Of a DNA stretch of 64,000 nt, positions 8,661 through 17,838 are shown one piece after another. Each line of letters begins with the position of its first letter. Within the stretch, counting starts at the first letter, position 1. A program made the translations under genes and the position numbers. The DNA is from an uncultured Oscillospiraceae bacterium (GTDB lineage: Bacteria > Bacillota > Clostridia > Oscillospirales > Oscillospiraceae), in assembly GCA_934675115.1 (NCBI GenBank), contig CAKUPH010000002.1:6729-70728 (forward strand), read 5' to 3'. The notes under the pieces are model-generated. The model searched no databases and was not told where the DNA came from. It was given only the letters and a program-made list of their open reading frames with translations.

Positions 8661-9116
8661 ATGACGGCGTTGAATTTGAATAATCTGCGGTGCTTTCTGA
8701 CAGTGGTAGAGACGGGCTCCATCTCCCGGGCGGCGAAGGAGGGCTTCGTGACCCAACAGGCCGTCAGTGAGCAGATCCGGCGGCTGGAGCAGGACTTCCA
8801 GACGCCCCTTCTGGAGCGCACCCGGCCCGTCCAGCTCCCGGCGGGGCGGTTCTGCGGCCCGGGGCGGGTGAATGCCGCGGGCCTTGCGGACATGGATCTG
8901 GTGCTGTACCGCTGCTCCGCCGGGCTGGAGGCCGCCGTGCTGCCGGAGCACTACGCCCGGATGGCCTTCGCGGGCAGCGGCGATGTTTGTATTTTCCCCA
9001 TCGTGCCGGAGATTGCCGCCTTTCAGGTAGGGGTGGGCGTGTGGCGGGACCGCCCGGTCAGTACCGCCGCCCGGGCGTTCATCCGGCTGGCCCGGGAGGA
9101 ACTGGCCGGTATGTGA
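8661..9116 (+). pseudogene. LysR-family regulator with internal deletion
   Basis: The N-terminus is a normal LysR winged helix (NLNNLRCFLTVVETGSISRA, then QQAVSEQIRRLEQ). At about residue 60 it jumps to the distal end of an effector domain (VLPEHYARMAF, then VWRDRPVSTAARAFIRLARE). About 150 residues of the usual 300 are missing, so the frame is joined but the inducer pocket is gone. It may be a dead remnant or a DNA-binding-only protein. The ATG 8661 directly abuts a GGGGG; TTG 8670 gives better spacing. It lies between the esterase and the ABC exporter. Confidence 0.75.
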
Positions 9117-9224
9117 GCCGGTGAATATTATATAATGTGCCGCCGGAGTGGGGAACCGCTCCGGCATTTTCCCGTTTTCCCCGCCGAAATGAAAAATCTT
9201 AATGAAATCTTCAGAAGATTTCTA

Positions 9225-9278
9225 TTGTTTTCCCCCTCGGCCGCGTATATACTGACTGTACCAATACGGTTAATACAG
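9225..9278 (+). promoter_or_regulatory. Promoter and dyad upstream of bceAB-type genes
   Basis: TTGTTT (9225-9230), 17 bases, TATACT (9248-9253). Directly after the -10 lies an interrupted inverted repeat with arms CTGTA (9256-9260) and TACAG (9274-9278), a possible repressor operator. No candidate repressor is adjacent. Confidence 0.45.
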
Positions 9279-9306
9279 CTAACGCGGAAAACGAGAGGAG
9301 AACCCT

Positions 9307-10074
9307 ATGCCCATCCTTGAAGTCGAACATGTAAAAAAGATCTATTCCACCCGCTTCGGCGGGCAGAAGGTGGAGGCGCTGGCCGACGTGTCATTCACCG
9401 TGGAGGAAGGGGAGTACATCGCCATCATGGGCGAGTCCGGCTCCGGTAAGACCACCCTGCTGAACATTCTGGCCGCCCTCGACCGGCCCACCGCCGGGGC
9501 GGTGCGTCTGGCGGGCCGGGATCTGGCCGGGGTGAAGGAGCGGGACATGGCCGCCTTCCGCCGGGACAACCTGGGCTTTGTGTTTCAGGATTTCAACCTG
9601 CTGGACACCTTTTCCCTCCGGGACAACATTCTCCTGCCCCTTGTGCTGGCGGGGAAGAAGTACCCGGAGATGGAGGAGCGGCTGGAGCCGCTGGCCCGGA
9701 CGCTGGGGATTCAGGAGCTGCTGGACAAGTACCCCTACGAGGTGTCCGGCGGCCAGAAGCAGCGCTGCGCCGTGGCCCGTGCCCTCATTACCCGGCCCCA
9801 GATCGTGCTGGCCGACGAGCCCACCGGGGCGCTGGACTCCCGTGCGGCGGACAGCCTGATGGACCTCTTCGCCGCCGTCAACCGGGCGGGGCAGACGGTG
9901 CTCATGGTCACCCACTCCACCGCCGCCGCCAGCCGGGCGGGCCGGGTGCTGTTCATCCGGGACGGCCGGGTGTACTACGAGATCCGCCGGGAAAACCGGA
10001 GCGGCGGCGACATGTACCGCCTGATCTCCGAGACCCTCACCCGCCTTGCCGCCGGAGGTGAGACCCTTGCGTAA
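9307..10074 (+). CDS. ABC transporter ATP-binding protein (BceA-type)
   Basis: ATPase of a MacB/Bce-class system that confers resistance to wall-targeting peptides. Walker A is GESGSGKTT (about residues 41-49), the signature is VSGGQKQR, Walker B is IVLADEPTGALDS, and the H-loop is MVTHST. The length of 255 aa is typical. Its 3' end overlaps the permease start by 8 bases, so the two are translationally coupled. The partner two-component genes usual for Bce modules are absent on both sides. Confidence 0.9.
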   Translation: MPILEVEHVKKIYSTRFGGQKVEALADVSFTVEEGEYIAIMGESGSGKTTLLNILAALDRPTAGAVRLAGRDLAGVKERDMAAFRRDNLGFVFQDFNLLDTFSLRDNILLPLVLAGKKYPEMEERLEPLARTLGIQELLDKYPYEVSGGQKQRCAVARALITRPQIVLADEPTGALDSRAADSLMDLFAAVNRAGQTVLMVTHSTAAASRAGRVLFIRDGRVYYEIRRENRSGGDMYRLISETLTRLAAGGETLA

Positions 10075-12085
10075 CGCCCTCTATCCCCGGCTTGCCGCCC
10101 AGAACCTCCGGCAGAACCGCCGGTTTTACCTGCCCTACCTGCTGGCCCTCGTGGGGCTGGCCGCCGCCTTTTACGTCATGGCCGCCCTGTCCATGGATCA
10201 GGGCGTGCAGGAGCTGCGGGGCACGGAGTTCGTCTCCTACATGATGAGCCTTGGCCTTGTGGTGGCGGCCATCCTGTCCGCCGTGCTGGTGCTGTATATC
10301 AACAGCTTCCTGATGAAGCAGCGGAAAAAGGAACTGGGCCTTTACAACATCCTCGGCATGGGCAAGGGCAACATTGCCCGGCTCCAGTGCTGGGAGAGCT
10401 TTTACACCGCCCTCATCGGCATCGCGGGCGGCATCCTGTGCGGCATTGCCCTCCACTGGCTGTCCACCGTGGTCCTCGTCCGGCTGCTCCGGTTCGCCGT
10501 CCCCTTCCGGCCGGGAGTGTCCCCCGCCGCCATGGCCATGACGGCGGCGCTGTTCGGCGGCCTTCTGCTGCTGGCCCTGCTGTTGAATCTGGGCCGGGTG
10601 CGCCTGTCCGACCCCATCGAGCTCCTCCGGGGCGGCCAGACCGGCGAGCGGGAGCCCCGCACCCGCTGGCTGCTGGCCGTCATCGGCGCGGCGGCGCTGG
10701 GCGGCGGCTACGCCATCGCCGTCCTCGTGGACGACCCCGTGATGGCGGTGGCGCTCTATTTTCTGGCGGTGCTGCTGGTCATCATCGGCACATACTGCCT
10801 GTTCACCGCCGGGAGCATCGCTCTGCTGAAGCTGCTGCGGAAAAACAAGCGCTTTTACTACCAGACCGGCCACTTTATCGGCGTGTCCGGCATGCTCTAC
10901 CGGATGAAGCGCAACGCCGTGAGCCTTGCCAACATCTGCATCCTGTCCACCATGGTCATGGTCATGATCTCGGGCACGCTGGCCCTCTATCTGGGCACCG
11001 GGAAGATCATCGCCACCCAATACCCCACCAGCCTCCGGATGGAGGTACAGTACGCGCAGGGGGAGGAGGAACCCTTCAACAGCCAGATGGCGGCGGATCT
11101 GGCCGTCCGCTTCGTCGAGGAGCAGAACATCCCCGTTCAGGATGTGCGCACAGTCCGGTATCTGAGCTTTTCCATGTGCAGGGAAGGGGATGAGGATGGC
11201 TGGCTGCTGGCCATCAGCAGCGACCGGGCCAGCAACCGCAGCGCCTATTTTCTGACCGCCGCTGACTATGCCGCCCTCACCGGGCTGGCGGCCCCGGCGC
11301 TGAACTCCGGGGAGATCGCGGTGTGCGGCGGACAGGGGGCGGACGCCCCGGCGCCCGGGCCGTTGGAGTTCCGGACGGTGGAGGGGAAAACCTTACGGTT
11401 CGATGTGGCCGCCTTCCTGCCGGAGATCGCGTATTTTTCCGCCACCTTCGATGTGTTTGAGGTGGTCTGCTTCGTGGTGGCGGATGAGGCGGCGCTGTCC
11501 GACATATACCGGTTCAAGCAGTATCAGGACTACAGCTGCCTGATTTTTTTGGATCTGGACTGCACCGCCGGGGAGGAGCTGGCGCTGGAGGATGCATGGT
11601 ATGATGCCGCCATGGACGAGAACTTTTTCGCCGGCACCGGAAGCTGGGAACGCTGGAGCGTCGTCAGCCGGGCGGAGATGGAGGTGGAGGGCTACGCCAT
11701 GGCCGGGGGCTTCCTGTTCCTGGGCATCCTGCTGGGCGGTATCTTCCTGCTGGCCACGGCCCTTATCCTTTATTATAAGCAGGTGTCCGAGGGCTACGAG
11801 GACCGGGGCCGGTTCGAGATCATGCGCAAGGTGGGCCTGAGCCAGCGGGAGGTCCGCGCCTCCATCCGCAGTCAGGTGCTGCTGGTGTTCTTCCTGCCCA
11901 TTGCGGCAGCCGCCGTCCACATTCTCTTTGACTTCAACATGGTGGTGAAGCTCCTGTCCCTGCTGTCGGTGCGCAGCGTGGGCCTCATCGCCGCCTGCAC
12001 CGGCGGCACGCTGCTGGTCTTTCTGGCGGTGTACGGCCTGATGTACCTGCTCACCGCCCGGACGTATTATAAGATCGTCCGCTGA
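10067..12085 (+). CDS. FtsX-family ABC permease (BceB-type)
   Basis: A large permease of 672 aa with about ten membrane segments: one near residues 15-38, a group at 55-270, the large extracellular domain at about 300-530 characteristic of BceB, and a C-terminal group of three. The start is TTG 10067 (RNALYPRLAAQNLRQ), set by GGAGGTG 6 bases upstream; the in-frame TTG at 10046 lacks a ribosome site. In known systems the extracellular domain senses the peptide for a paired histidine kinase. That kinase is not here, though an orphan kinase lies at 40676. Confidence 0.88.
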   Translation: MRNALYPRLAAQNLRQNRRFYLPYLLALVGLAAAFYVMAALSMDQGVQELRGTEFVSYMMSLGLVVAAILSAVLVLYINSFLMKQRKKELGLYNILGMGKGNIARLQCWESFYTALIGIAGGILCGIALHWLSTVVLVRLLRFAVPFRPGVSPAAMAMTAALFGGLLLLALLLNLGRVRLSDPIELLRGGQTGEREPRTRWLLAVIGAAALGGGYAIAVLVDDPVMAVALYFLAVLLVIIGTYCLFTAGSIALLKLLRKNKRFYYQTGHFIGVSGMLYRMKRNAVSLANICILSTMVMVMISGTLALYLGTGKIIATQYPTSLRMEVQYAQGEEEPFNSQMAADLAVRFVEEQNIPVQDVRTVRYLSFSMCREGDEDGWLLAISSDRASNRSAYFLTAADYAALTGLAAPALNSGEIAVCGGQGADAPAPGPLEFRTVEGKTLRFDVAAFLPEIAYFSATFDVFEVVCFVVADEAALSDIYRFKQYQDYSCLIFLDLDCTAGEELALEDAWYDAAMDENFFAGTGSWERWSVVSRAEMEVEGYAMAGGFLFLGILLGGIFLLATALILYYKQVSEGYEDRGRFEIMRKVGLSQREVRASIRSQVLLVFFLPIAAAAVHILFDFNMVVKLLSLLSVRSVGLIAACTGGTLLVFLAVYGLMYLLTARTYYKIVR

Positions 12086-12106
12086 CGCAATTTCATAGGA
12101 AATGCC

Positions 12107-12139
12107 AAAGGCCCGGGGGAAAGCTCCCCCGGGCTTTTG
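12107..12139 (+). terminator. Rho-independent terminator after the BceB-type permease
   Basis: A 10-bp stem GCCCGGGGGA / TCCCCCGGGC followed by TTTTG. Confidence 0.85.
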
Positions 12140-12169
12140 ACACTTTGTGAATAACTTTCGGATTTTCGC

Positions 12170-12198
12170 TTGACAGAAAAGATTCAGACCTTTACAAT
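12170..12198 (+). promoter_or_regulatory. Sigma-A promoter of rny
   Basis: TTGACA (12170-12175), 17-base spacer, TACAAT (12193-12198), near consensus. The roughly 230-base leader that follows holds an AT-rich stretch (12270-12310) and an imperfect hairpin (ACCGCGCCC/GGGGCGGT, 12320-12343) followed by TTTTTC. The hairpin might attenuate or stabilise the message; nothing more is identifiable there. Confidence 0.75.
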
Positions 12199-12432
12199 AG
12201 AAGCGGATAATTTTGAGGGACCGGGTGGATTTTCGCCTGTTTGAGCGATCTAAGCGCCGTTTGACGCGTTTTCATATATTTTTTATCTCGCAATATATGA
12301 CAATATGACACTCAGATACCGCGCCCATGTGGCGGGGCGGTTTTTCAGTTATCGCGGTGTGCCGTTTCGGCGCATCGCGTCTTATTTTTGAATTTAAGAG
12401 AAAAACCACAAACAGGAGGTGTGGAAACCAAC

Positions 12433-13989
12433 ATGATGTCAATTATCTTAGCTGTGATCCTGATGATCGTTGCGCTGGCGCTGGGCCTCATCTTCGGCGC
12501 GCTCATCGGCTATCAGCGCCGCAAGGCGACGGCTGAGCGGGAGATCGGCTCCGCCGAGGAGGAGGGCCGCCGCATCCTGAACGAGTCCATCAAGAACGCC
12601 GAGAACAAAAAGCGCGAGGCCACCGTGGAGGCCAAGGAGATCATCCTCAAGGAGCGCACGGAGTTCGAGAAGGAGGTCAAGGACCGCCGCAGCGAGCTGT
12701 CCCGTCAGGAGAACCGCCTGAACCAGAAGGAAGAAAATCTGGACCGCAAGACGGAAAATCTGGAGAAGAAGGAAAATCAGGTTTCCGCCCGGCTCGCTGA
12801 GCTGGACGCGGAGAAGGAGGAGCTGGACGAGGTCAAGCGCAGCCAGCTCGAGGTGCTGGAGCGCATTTCCGGCCTGACCACCGAGGAAGCCAAGCGCTAC
12901 CTCATCGACCAGCTGGCCGACGAGGTCACCCACGAGGAGGCCGTGAAGCTCAAGGAGATCCAGGCCCGCTTCAAGGAGGAGGCCGACACCTACGCCCGGG
13001 AGCAGATCGCGCTGGCCATCCAGCGCTGCGCCGCCGACCACGTGGCCGAGGCCACCGTGTCCGTGGTGCCCCTGCCCAACGACGAGATGAAGGGCCGCAT
13101 CATCGGCCGCGAGGGCCGCAACATCCGCACGCTGGAGACCATGACCGGCGTGGACCTCATCATCGATGACACCCCCGAGGCCATCACCGTGTCCTGCTTT
13201 GACCCCGTCCGCCGGGAGATCGCCCGGCTGGCGCTGGAGAAGCTCATCCTCGACGGCCGCATCCATCCCACCCGCATCGAGGAGATGGTGGAGAAGGCCA
13301 AGCGCGAGGTGGACGCCACCATCAAGGCCGAGGGCGAGCGCGCCGTGTTCGAGACCAACGTCCACGGCCTGAACCCCGAGCTGGTCAAGCTGCTGGGCCG
13401 CCAGCACTACCGCACCAGCTACGGCCAGAACGTGCTGAACCACTCCATCGAGGTGTCCCATCTGGCGGGCCTGCTGGCCGCCGAGATCGGCGCCGACGTG
13501 ACGCTGGCCAAGCGGGCCGGCCTGCTCCACGATCTGGGCAAGTCCATCGACCACGAGGTGGAGGGCTCCCACGTGCAGATCGGCGTGGAGCTGGCCCGGA
13601 AGTACAAGGAGAGCGAGGAAGTCGTCCACGCCATCGAGGCCCACCACGGCGACGTGGAGGCGAAGACCATTGTGGCCTGCCTCGTTCAGGCGGCGGACGC
13701 CATTTCCGCCGCCCGCCCCGGCGCCCGCAAGGAGAACGTGGAGTATTATATCAAGCGTCTGGAGAAGCTGGAGGAGCTCACCTCTTCCTTCCCCGGCGTG
13801 GACAAGGCCTATGCCATTCAGGCCGGCCGGGAGGTCCGCATCATGGTCAAGCCCGAGGAGGTCTCCGAGGACCGCATGGTGCTCCTTGCCCGGGAGATCG
13901 CCAAGAAGATCGAGGACGAGCTGGAGTACCCCGGCCAGATCAAGGTCAACCTCGTCCGGGAGACCAAGGCCATCGAGTACGCGAAGTAA
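12433..13989 (+). CDS. rny: Ribonuclease Y
   Basis: Membrane-anchored endoribonuclease that initiates mRNA decay in Firmicutes. It has an N-terminal transmembrane helix (residues 2-24), a long charged coiled coil (about 30-200), a KH domain with [12 protein letters not shown] (about residues 222-233), and an HD domain with [12 protein letters not shown] carrying the metal-binding HD pair. The length of 518 aa is standard. ATG 12433 follows AGGAGG at a rather long 13-base spacing; the next codon is also ATG. Confidence 0.97.
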   Translation: MMSIILAVILMIVALALGLIFGALIGYQRRKATAEREIGSAEEEGRRILNESIKNAENKKREATVEAKEIILKERTEFEKEVKDRRSELSRQENRLNQKEENLDRKTENLEKKENQVSARLAELDAEKEELDEVKRSQLEVLERISGLTTEEAKRYLIDQLADEVTHEEAVKLKEIQARFKEEADTYAREQIALAIQRCAADHVAEATVSVVPLPNDEMKGRIIGREGRNIRTLETMTGVDLIIDDTPEAITVSCFDPVRREIARLALEKLILDGRIHPTRIEEMVEKAKREVDATIKAEGERAVFETNVHGLNPELVKLLGRQHYRTSYGQNVLNHSIEVSHLAGLLAAEIGADVTLAKRAGLLHDLGKSIDHEVEGSHVQIGVELARKYKESEEVVHAIEAHHGDVEAKTIVACLVQAADAISAARPGARKENVEYYIKRLEKLEELTSSFPGVDKAYAIQAGREVRIMVKPEEVSEDRMVLLAREIAKKIEDELEYPGQIKVNLVRETKAIEYAK

Positions 13990-14010
13990 AAACCGCCGGA
14001 GGGCGGACGA

Positions 14011-14044
14011 AGAGCGGCATAACATCGGTTGTGCCGCTCTTTTA
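14011..14044 (+). terminator. Rho-independent terminator of rny
   Basis: AGAGCGGCATAAC / GGTTGTGCCGCTCT stem, then TTTTAT. Confidence 0.8.
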
Positions 14045-14111
14045 TATCCGAAAGCGATCACAAACCGACGGGATTTCGGCGGAAAACGCATAAGCGGAGC
14101 CGTTTCCGCGA

Positions 14112-14140
14112 TTGCCATTCCCCTATAAATGTGCTATGAT
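14112..14140 (+). promoter_or_regulatory. Promoter upstream of the DUF2156 gene
   Basis: TTGCCA (14112-14117), 17 bases, TATGAT (14135-14140). Confidence 0.65.
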
Positions 14141-14192
14141 ATAATAAGCCGCGTACAGCGGCAAAGAATCATCATCAGAAGAGGAAGTTTTT

Positions 14193-15098
14193 ATGGATAC
14201 CTTCAAACGCCCGGAGTTGAGCGACCGCCAGTGGGTGGTCGACCTGCTTGCCAAAGAGGGCAGCCGGGCCTGTGAACACAATTTCGCGAGCATTTACCTC
14301 TGGGCCACCGCCTATCCCCAGAAGATCGCCCGGGTGGGCGACCGCCTGCTGGTGGAGATGCTGGGCGGCCCCGGCCTGAGCCACCTGTTCCCCATGGGCG
14401 CGGGCCCGCTGGCCCCGGCGCTGGACGCGGCCAAGGCGGACGCCGAATCTCACGGCGCGCCCCTCACCCTCATCTGCCTGACGGCGGAGCAGAAGGCCCA
14501 GCTGGAGGCGGAGTTCCCCGGCCGGTTCGTCTTTCGGGAGGACCGGGACGGCTTTGACTACATCTATACCATCGACAAGCTGGCCGACCTGTCCGGCAAA
14601 AAGCTCCACGCCAAGCGCAACCACATCAGCCGCTTCTGCGACCAGTTCCCCGACTGGATGTTTGAGCCCATCGGCCCGGACAACATCGCCGACTGCCTCG
14701 ACATGGAGGAAAAGTGGTACGCCGAGCAGGTGGCCGACGACCGGGCGGATGCCAATCTGGGCCACGAGAAGGACGCGGTGGAGACCGCCCTGCGCCACAT
14801 GGACGAGCTGGGCGTGTCCGGCGGCCTGATCCGGGCGGAGGGCCGGGTACTGGCCTTCTCCATGGGCAGCATGACCACCGCCGACTGCTACAATGTGCAC
14901 TTTGAGAAGGCCTACGGCGAGATCCAGGGCGCCTACGCCGTCATCAACCGGGAGATGGCCCGGTGGGTGCGCGCCACCCACCCGGAGGTGGCCTATTTCA
15001 ACCGGGAGGACGACATGGGGCTCGAGGGCCTGCGGAAGGCGAAGCTGTCCTACTATCCGGATATCCTGCTGGAGAAATTCAGCGCCAGAGAGGCATAA
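14193..15098 (+). CDS. DUF2156 (GNAT-fold, LPG-synthase C-terminal-like) protein
   Basis: A 301-aa soluble protein resembling the DUF2156 family, related to the catalytic domain of phosphatidylglycerol lysyltransferases but without the membrane half. Recognisable features are the N-terminal ACEHNFASIYLW, KKLHAKRNHISRF near the middle, and the C-terminal NREDDMGLEGLRKAKLSY. It probably transfers an acyl or aminoacyl group; the substrate is unknown. The ribosome site is AGAGGAAG. A second GNAT-fold gene follows after a terminator and its own promoter. Confidence 0.8.
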   Translation: MDTFKRPELSDRQWVVDLLAKEGSRACEHNFASIYLWATAYPQKIARVGDRLLVEMLGGPGLSHLFPMGAGPLAPALDAAKADAESHGAPLTLICLTAEQKAQLEAEFPGRFVFREDRDGFDYIYTIDKLADLSGKKLHAKRNHISRFCDQFPDWMFEPIGPDNIADCLDMEEKWYAEQVADDRADANLGHEKDAVETALRHMDELGVSGGLIRAEGRVLAFSMGSMTTADCYNVHFEKAYGEIQGAYAVINREMARWVRATHPEVAYFNREDDMGLEGLRKAKLSYYPDILLEKFSAREA

Positions 15099-15100
15099 AA

Positions 15101-15127
15101 AAAGGGCGGCGCTGCCGCCCTTTTTTT
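15101..15127. terminator. Rho-independent terminator
   Basis: AAGGGCGGC / GCCGCCCTT stem with A-run before and T-run after; works in either direction. Confidence 0.9.
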
Positions 15128-15205
15128 ATGCCGGAGCCGCCGGTGGTATGAGCCTTATAACATAATAGTCACTATAATTCGAACAATTCGTATAAGAATA
15201 ACGTA

Positions 15206-15234
15206 TTTACTTTAAGAAAACTGTACGATATAAT
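15206..15234 (+). promoter_or_regulatory. Promoter of the GNAT gene
   Basis: TTTACT (15206-15211), 17 bases, TATAAT (15229-15234), in an AT-rich island. Confidence 0.65.
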
Positions 15235-15255
15235 GAAGAGCCGGAGGAAATCCTT

Positions 15256-16119
15256 ATGATCGAATTACGCAGAGCCAGACCCGGAGAGGAAGCGGCGGTA
15301 GCCGCCCTCTGGAATCAGGTGTTCGGAGACGACGAGACTTTTCTGGCGGACTTTTACCGCCTGTGCGTGCCCTACGACCGCATTCTGGTGCTGGTGGAGG
15401 ACGGCGTGCTGCGCACCATCCTGTGCGCGCCGCTGATGACCTTCCGCTTCCCCAACGGGAAGAGCCTGAAGAGCGGCTATATGTACGCCCTCGCCAGCGA
15501 CCCGGACATCCGGGAGCGGGGCTTCGGGCGGCAGATGATGCGCTACGGCGAAACTTATTTAAAAGGAGAGGGCGCGGACTGCGCCATTCTCGTCCCGGCG
15601 GAGCCGTCGCTGTTCCGCTTTTTCGACAGCCTTGACTACGTCCCGGCCTTCGCCCACATCCGGCGGGAATTTTCCCGGGATGAGGTGACGGCGATCGCCG
15701 AGGGAGCCGTCCCCATTGCCCCGGCGGAGTACAATGCCATCCGCCGCCGCTGGCTGGAGGGCCGCTGCTACGCCGACTGTGACGATAAGCTGGTGGAGTT
15801 CCAGCAGTTCCTGTCCCACGCCGCCAGCGGTGACATCTACTCGCTGGCCCTGCCCGGCGGAACGGGCTGCGCCGCGGTGGAGATGGACGGCGACACCGCT
15901 ATGGTCAAGGAGCTTCTGTGCGAGAGCGCCGACGTGGCCGCCGCCCTCGGGATGCTGGCAGCCCGGCAGGAAGCGGAGCGCTATGTGGTTCGCCGCCCCG
16001 TCTGGTACGGCGAGCCCGGTGAGCGGGTGCTGTGGGGCGCGGTGCGCTGGCTGTACGACCACCCGTCTCCCTGGTGCCCGGAGGGCACCGATGGCTATCT
16101 TGGGCTGGCCTTTGACTGA
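15256..16119 (+). CDS. GNAT family N-acetyltransferase
   Basis: A 287-aa protein with one clear GNAT domain at the N-terminus. RERGFGRQMMRYGE (about residues 92-105) is the acetyl-CoA pyrophosphate loop, followed by LVPAEPSLFRFFDSLDY. The C-terminal half (about 150-287) is less conserved and recalls Eis-like two-part acetyltransferases. The acceptor is unknown. GGAGG precedes the ATG. It stands alone between two promoters. Confidence 0.8.
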   Translation: MIELRRARPGEEAAVAALWNQVFGDDETFLADFYRLCVPYDRILVLVEDGVLRTILCAPLMTFRFPNGKSLKSGYMYALASDPDIRERGFGRQMMRYGETYLKGEGADCAILVPAEPSLFRFFDSLDYVPAFAHIRREFSRDEVTAIAEGAVPIAPAEYNAIRRRWLEGRCYADCDDKLVEFQQFLSHAASGDIYSLALPGGTGCAAVEMDGDTAMVKELLCESADVAAALGMLAARQEAERYVVRRPVWYGEPGERVLWGAVRWLYDHPSPWCPEGTDGYLGLAFD

Positions 16120-16162
16120 CAGATTTGTCAAGAAACTGGAAAAACATAGAAAAGGCGACAAA

Positions 16163-16219
16163 ACGTTTGCAATTGTACCGCGGGTTTTTATTGCATTTTT
16201 AACAAGCCTGCGTTATAAT
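16163..16219 (+). promoter_or_regulatory. Promoter of the sugar-type ABC operon with possible cre site
   Basis: TTGCAT (16191-16196), 17 bases, TATAAT (16214-16219). About 25 bases upstream, AAACGTTTGCAATT resembles a LacI/CcpA-type half-palindrome (cre-like, imperfect). Catabolite control would suit a sugar importer; this is inferred. Confidence 0.6.
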
Positions 16220-16299
16220 ACGATATGATTTCCGGGGGGACGCGGCGGATTGCAGACCGGCGCGGCTCGGGGGAAAACAAGCAAAAAGGGGGAATAGCT

Positions 16300-17838
16300 T
16301 TGAGCGGAGGCAAAGTATTCATTGAGCTCAAAGACATCGTGAAGATCTTCCCCGGCGTCCGGGCGCTGGATGGCGTCTCATTCGACATCCGTGAGGGCGA
16401 GGTACACTCGCTGTGCGGTGAGAACGGCGCGGGAAAATCGACACTGATCAAGGTCATGACCGGCGCCCACGAGCGGGACGGCGGCGATTACCTGATCGAC
16501 GGACAGTCCGTGAGCTTCAAGTCCACCACCGAAGGCATTGCCAAGGGTGTTTCCTGTGTGTATCAGGAACTGTCCATCGCGCCCCAGCTGGACGTGGCAA
16601 AGAACCTGTTCATTGGCAACCTGCCCATGAAGGGCGGTCTGGTGGACCACAAGACGCTGTATAAGCGGGCCGCCGAGATCCTCGCCGAGCTGGATATGCA
16701 CATCTCGCCCAAGACCATCGCGGGCGACCTGTCCGTGGGCCAGCAGCAGATGATCGAGATCGGCCGTGCGCTGACCCGCAACGCCCGGCTCATCATTATG
16801 GACGAGCCGACCTCCTCTCTGTCCGAGGCGGAGACGGAGACTCTGTTCCAGATCATCCGGAAGCTGGTGGCGAAGAACATCGCCGTGGTGTACATCAGCC
16901 ACAAGCTGGACGAGGTCATGGAGCTGTCCGACCGGATCACCGTCATCCGGGACGGCAAGAACATCATCAGCAAGGACAAGGACCAGTTCACCGAGGAAGA
17001 GCTCATCGCCAACATGATCGGCCGCCCGCTGGAGAACCTGTACCTCAAGGAGCCGGCGGAGATCACCGACACCATGCTGGAGGTCAAGGGCCTGACCCGC
17101 AAGGGCGTGTTCGAGGACATCTCCTTCTCCGTCCGCAAGGGCGAGGTCGTGGGCTTCTTCGGTCTGGTGGGCGCCGGCCGCTCCGAGATCATGCGCGCCA
17201 TATTCGGCGTGGATAAGTACGACGCCGGCGAGGTGGTGCTGGACGGCAGGAAGCTCCGCGGGGGCGACCCCGCCGCCGCCATCGACGCGGGCATCGGCTT
17301 CTGCACCGAGGACCGGAAGAAGGAAGGTCTGGCCCTGCGGCTGTCCATCCTGCTGAACATGACGCTGGTGCGTCTGCCCTTCCTGTCCAAGGCCGGCGTC
17401 ATCAACCGGGCCGCGCAGCGCTCCGCCGCCGACGAGTACATGAAGTCCATCTCCATCAAGGCCCCGTCCGTCACCCAGCTGGTGGGCAACCTGTCCGGCG
17501 GCAACCAGCAGAAGGTGGTCGTGGCCAAGTGGCTGATGATGGACCCCAAGGTCCTCATCGTGGACGAACCCACCCGCGGCATCGACGTGGGCTCCAAGTC
17601 CGAGATCTACGGCCTGCTGTCCGACCTTGCCAAGCAGGGCATGGCCATTATCGTCGTCTCCTCCGAGATCGAGGAGATCATGGGCGTGTGCGACAGCGTC
17701 ATCACCATTTACGAAGGCAAAAAGACCGCGCAGCTGGAGATCAATGACCAGCTGACCCGCGAGCAGGTGCTCGCCTGTGCTCTGGGCAGCACCATGAACG
17801 ATTCGGCAGTCGCCGGAAAGGAGGGGGCTGCACAATGA
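16300..17838 (+). CDS. Sugar-type ABC importer ATP-binding protein (RbsA/MglA family)
   Basis: Double-ATPase subunit of a monosaccharide or nucleoside importer. The first cassette has CGENGAGKST and SVGQQQMIEI then IIMDEPTSSLS. The second has the degenerate Walker A FGLVGAGRSE, NLSGGNQQK and LIVDEPTRGID, the usual RbsA pattern. TTG 16300 is preferred (AAGGGGG 7-8 bases upstream), giving 512 aa; an in-frame ATG at 16225 lacks a ribosome site. The last four bases overlap the next gene. Confidence 0.93.
   Translation: MSGGKVFIELKDIVKIFPGVRALDGVSFDIREGEVHSLCGENGAGKSTLIKVMTGAHERDGGDYLIDGQSVSFKSTTEGIAKGVSCVYQELSIAPQLDVAKNLFIGNLPMKGGLVDHKTLYKRAAEILAELDMHISPKTIAGDLSVGQQQMIEIGRALTRNARLIIMDEPTSSLSEAETETLFQIIRKLVAKNIAVVYISHKLDEVMELSDRITVIRDGKNIISKDKDQFTEEELIANMIGRPLENLYLKEPAEITDTMLEVKGLTRKGVFEDISFSVRKGEVVGFFGLVGAGRSEIMRAIFGVDKYDAGEVVLDGRKLRGGDPAAAIDAGIGFCTEDRKKEGLALRLSILLNMTLVRLPFLSKAGVINRAAQRSAADEYMKSISIKAPSVTQLVGNLSGGNQQKVVVAKWLMMDPKVLIVDEPTRGIDVGSKSEIYGLLSDLAKQGMAIIVVSSEIEEIMGVCDSVITIYEGKKTAQLEINDQLTREQVLACALGSTMNDSAVAGKEGAAQ

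Noticed and set aside
12270-12345. Possible riboswitch or small RNA in the rny leader
   Set aside because: Only an imperfect hairpin and AT-rich sequence; no known motif could be matched.
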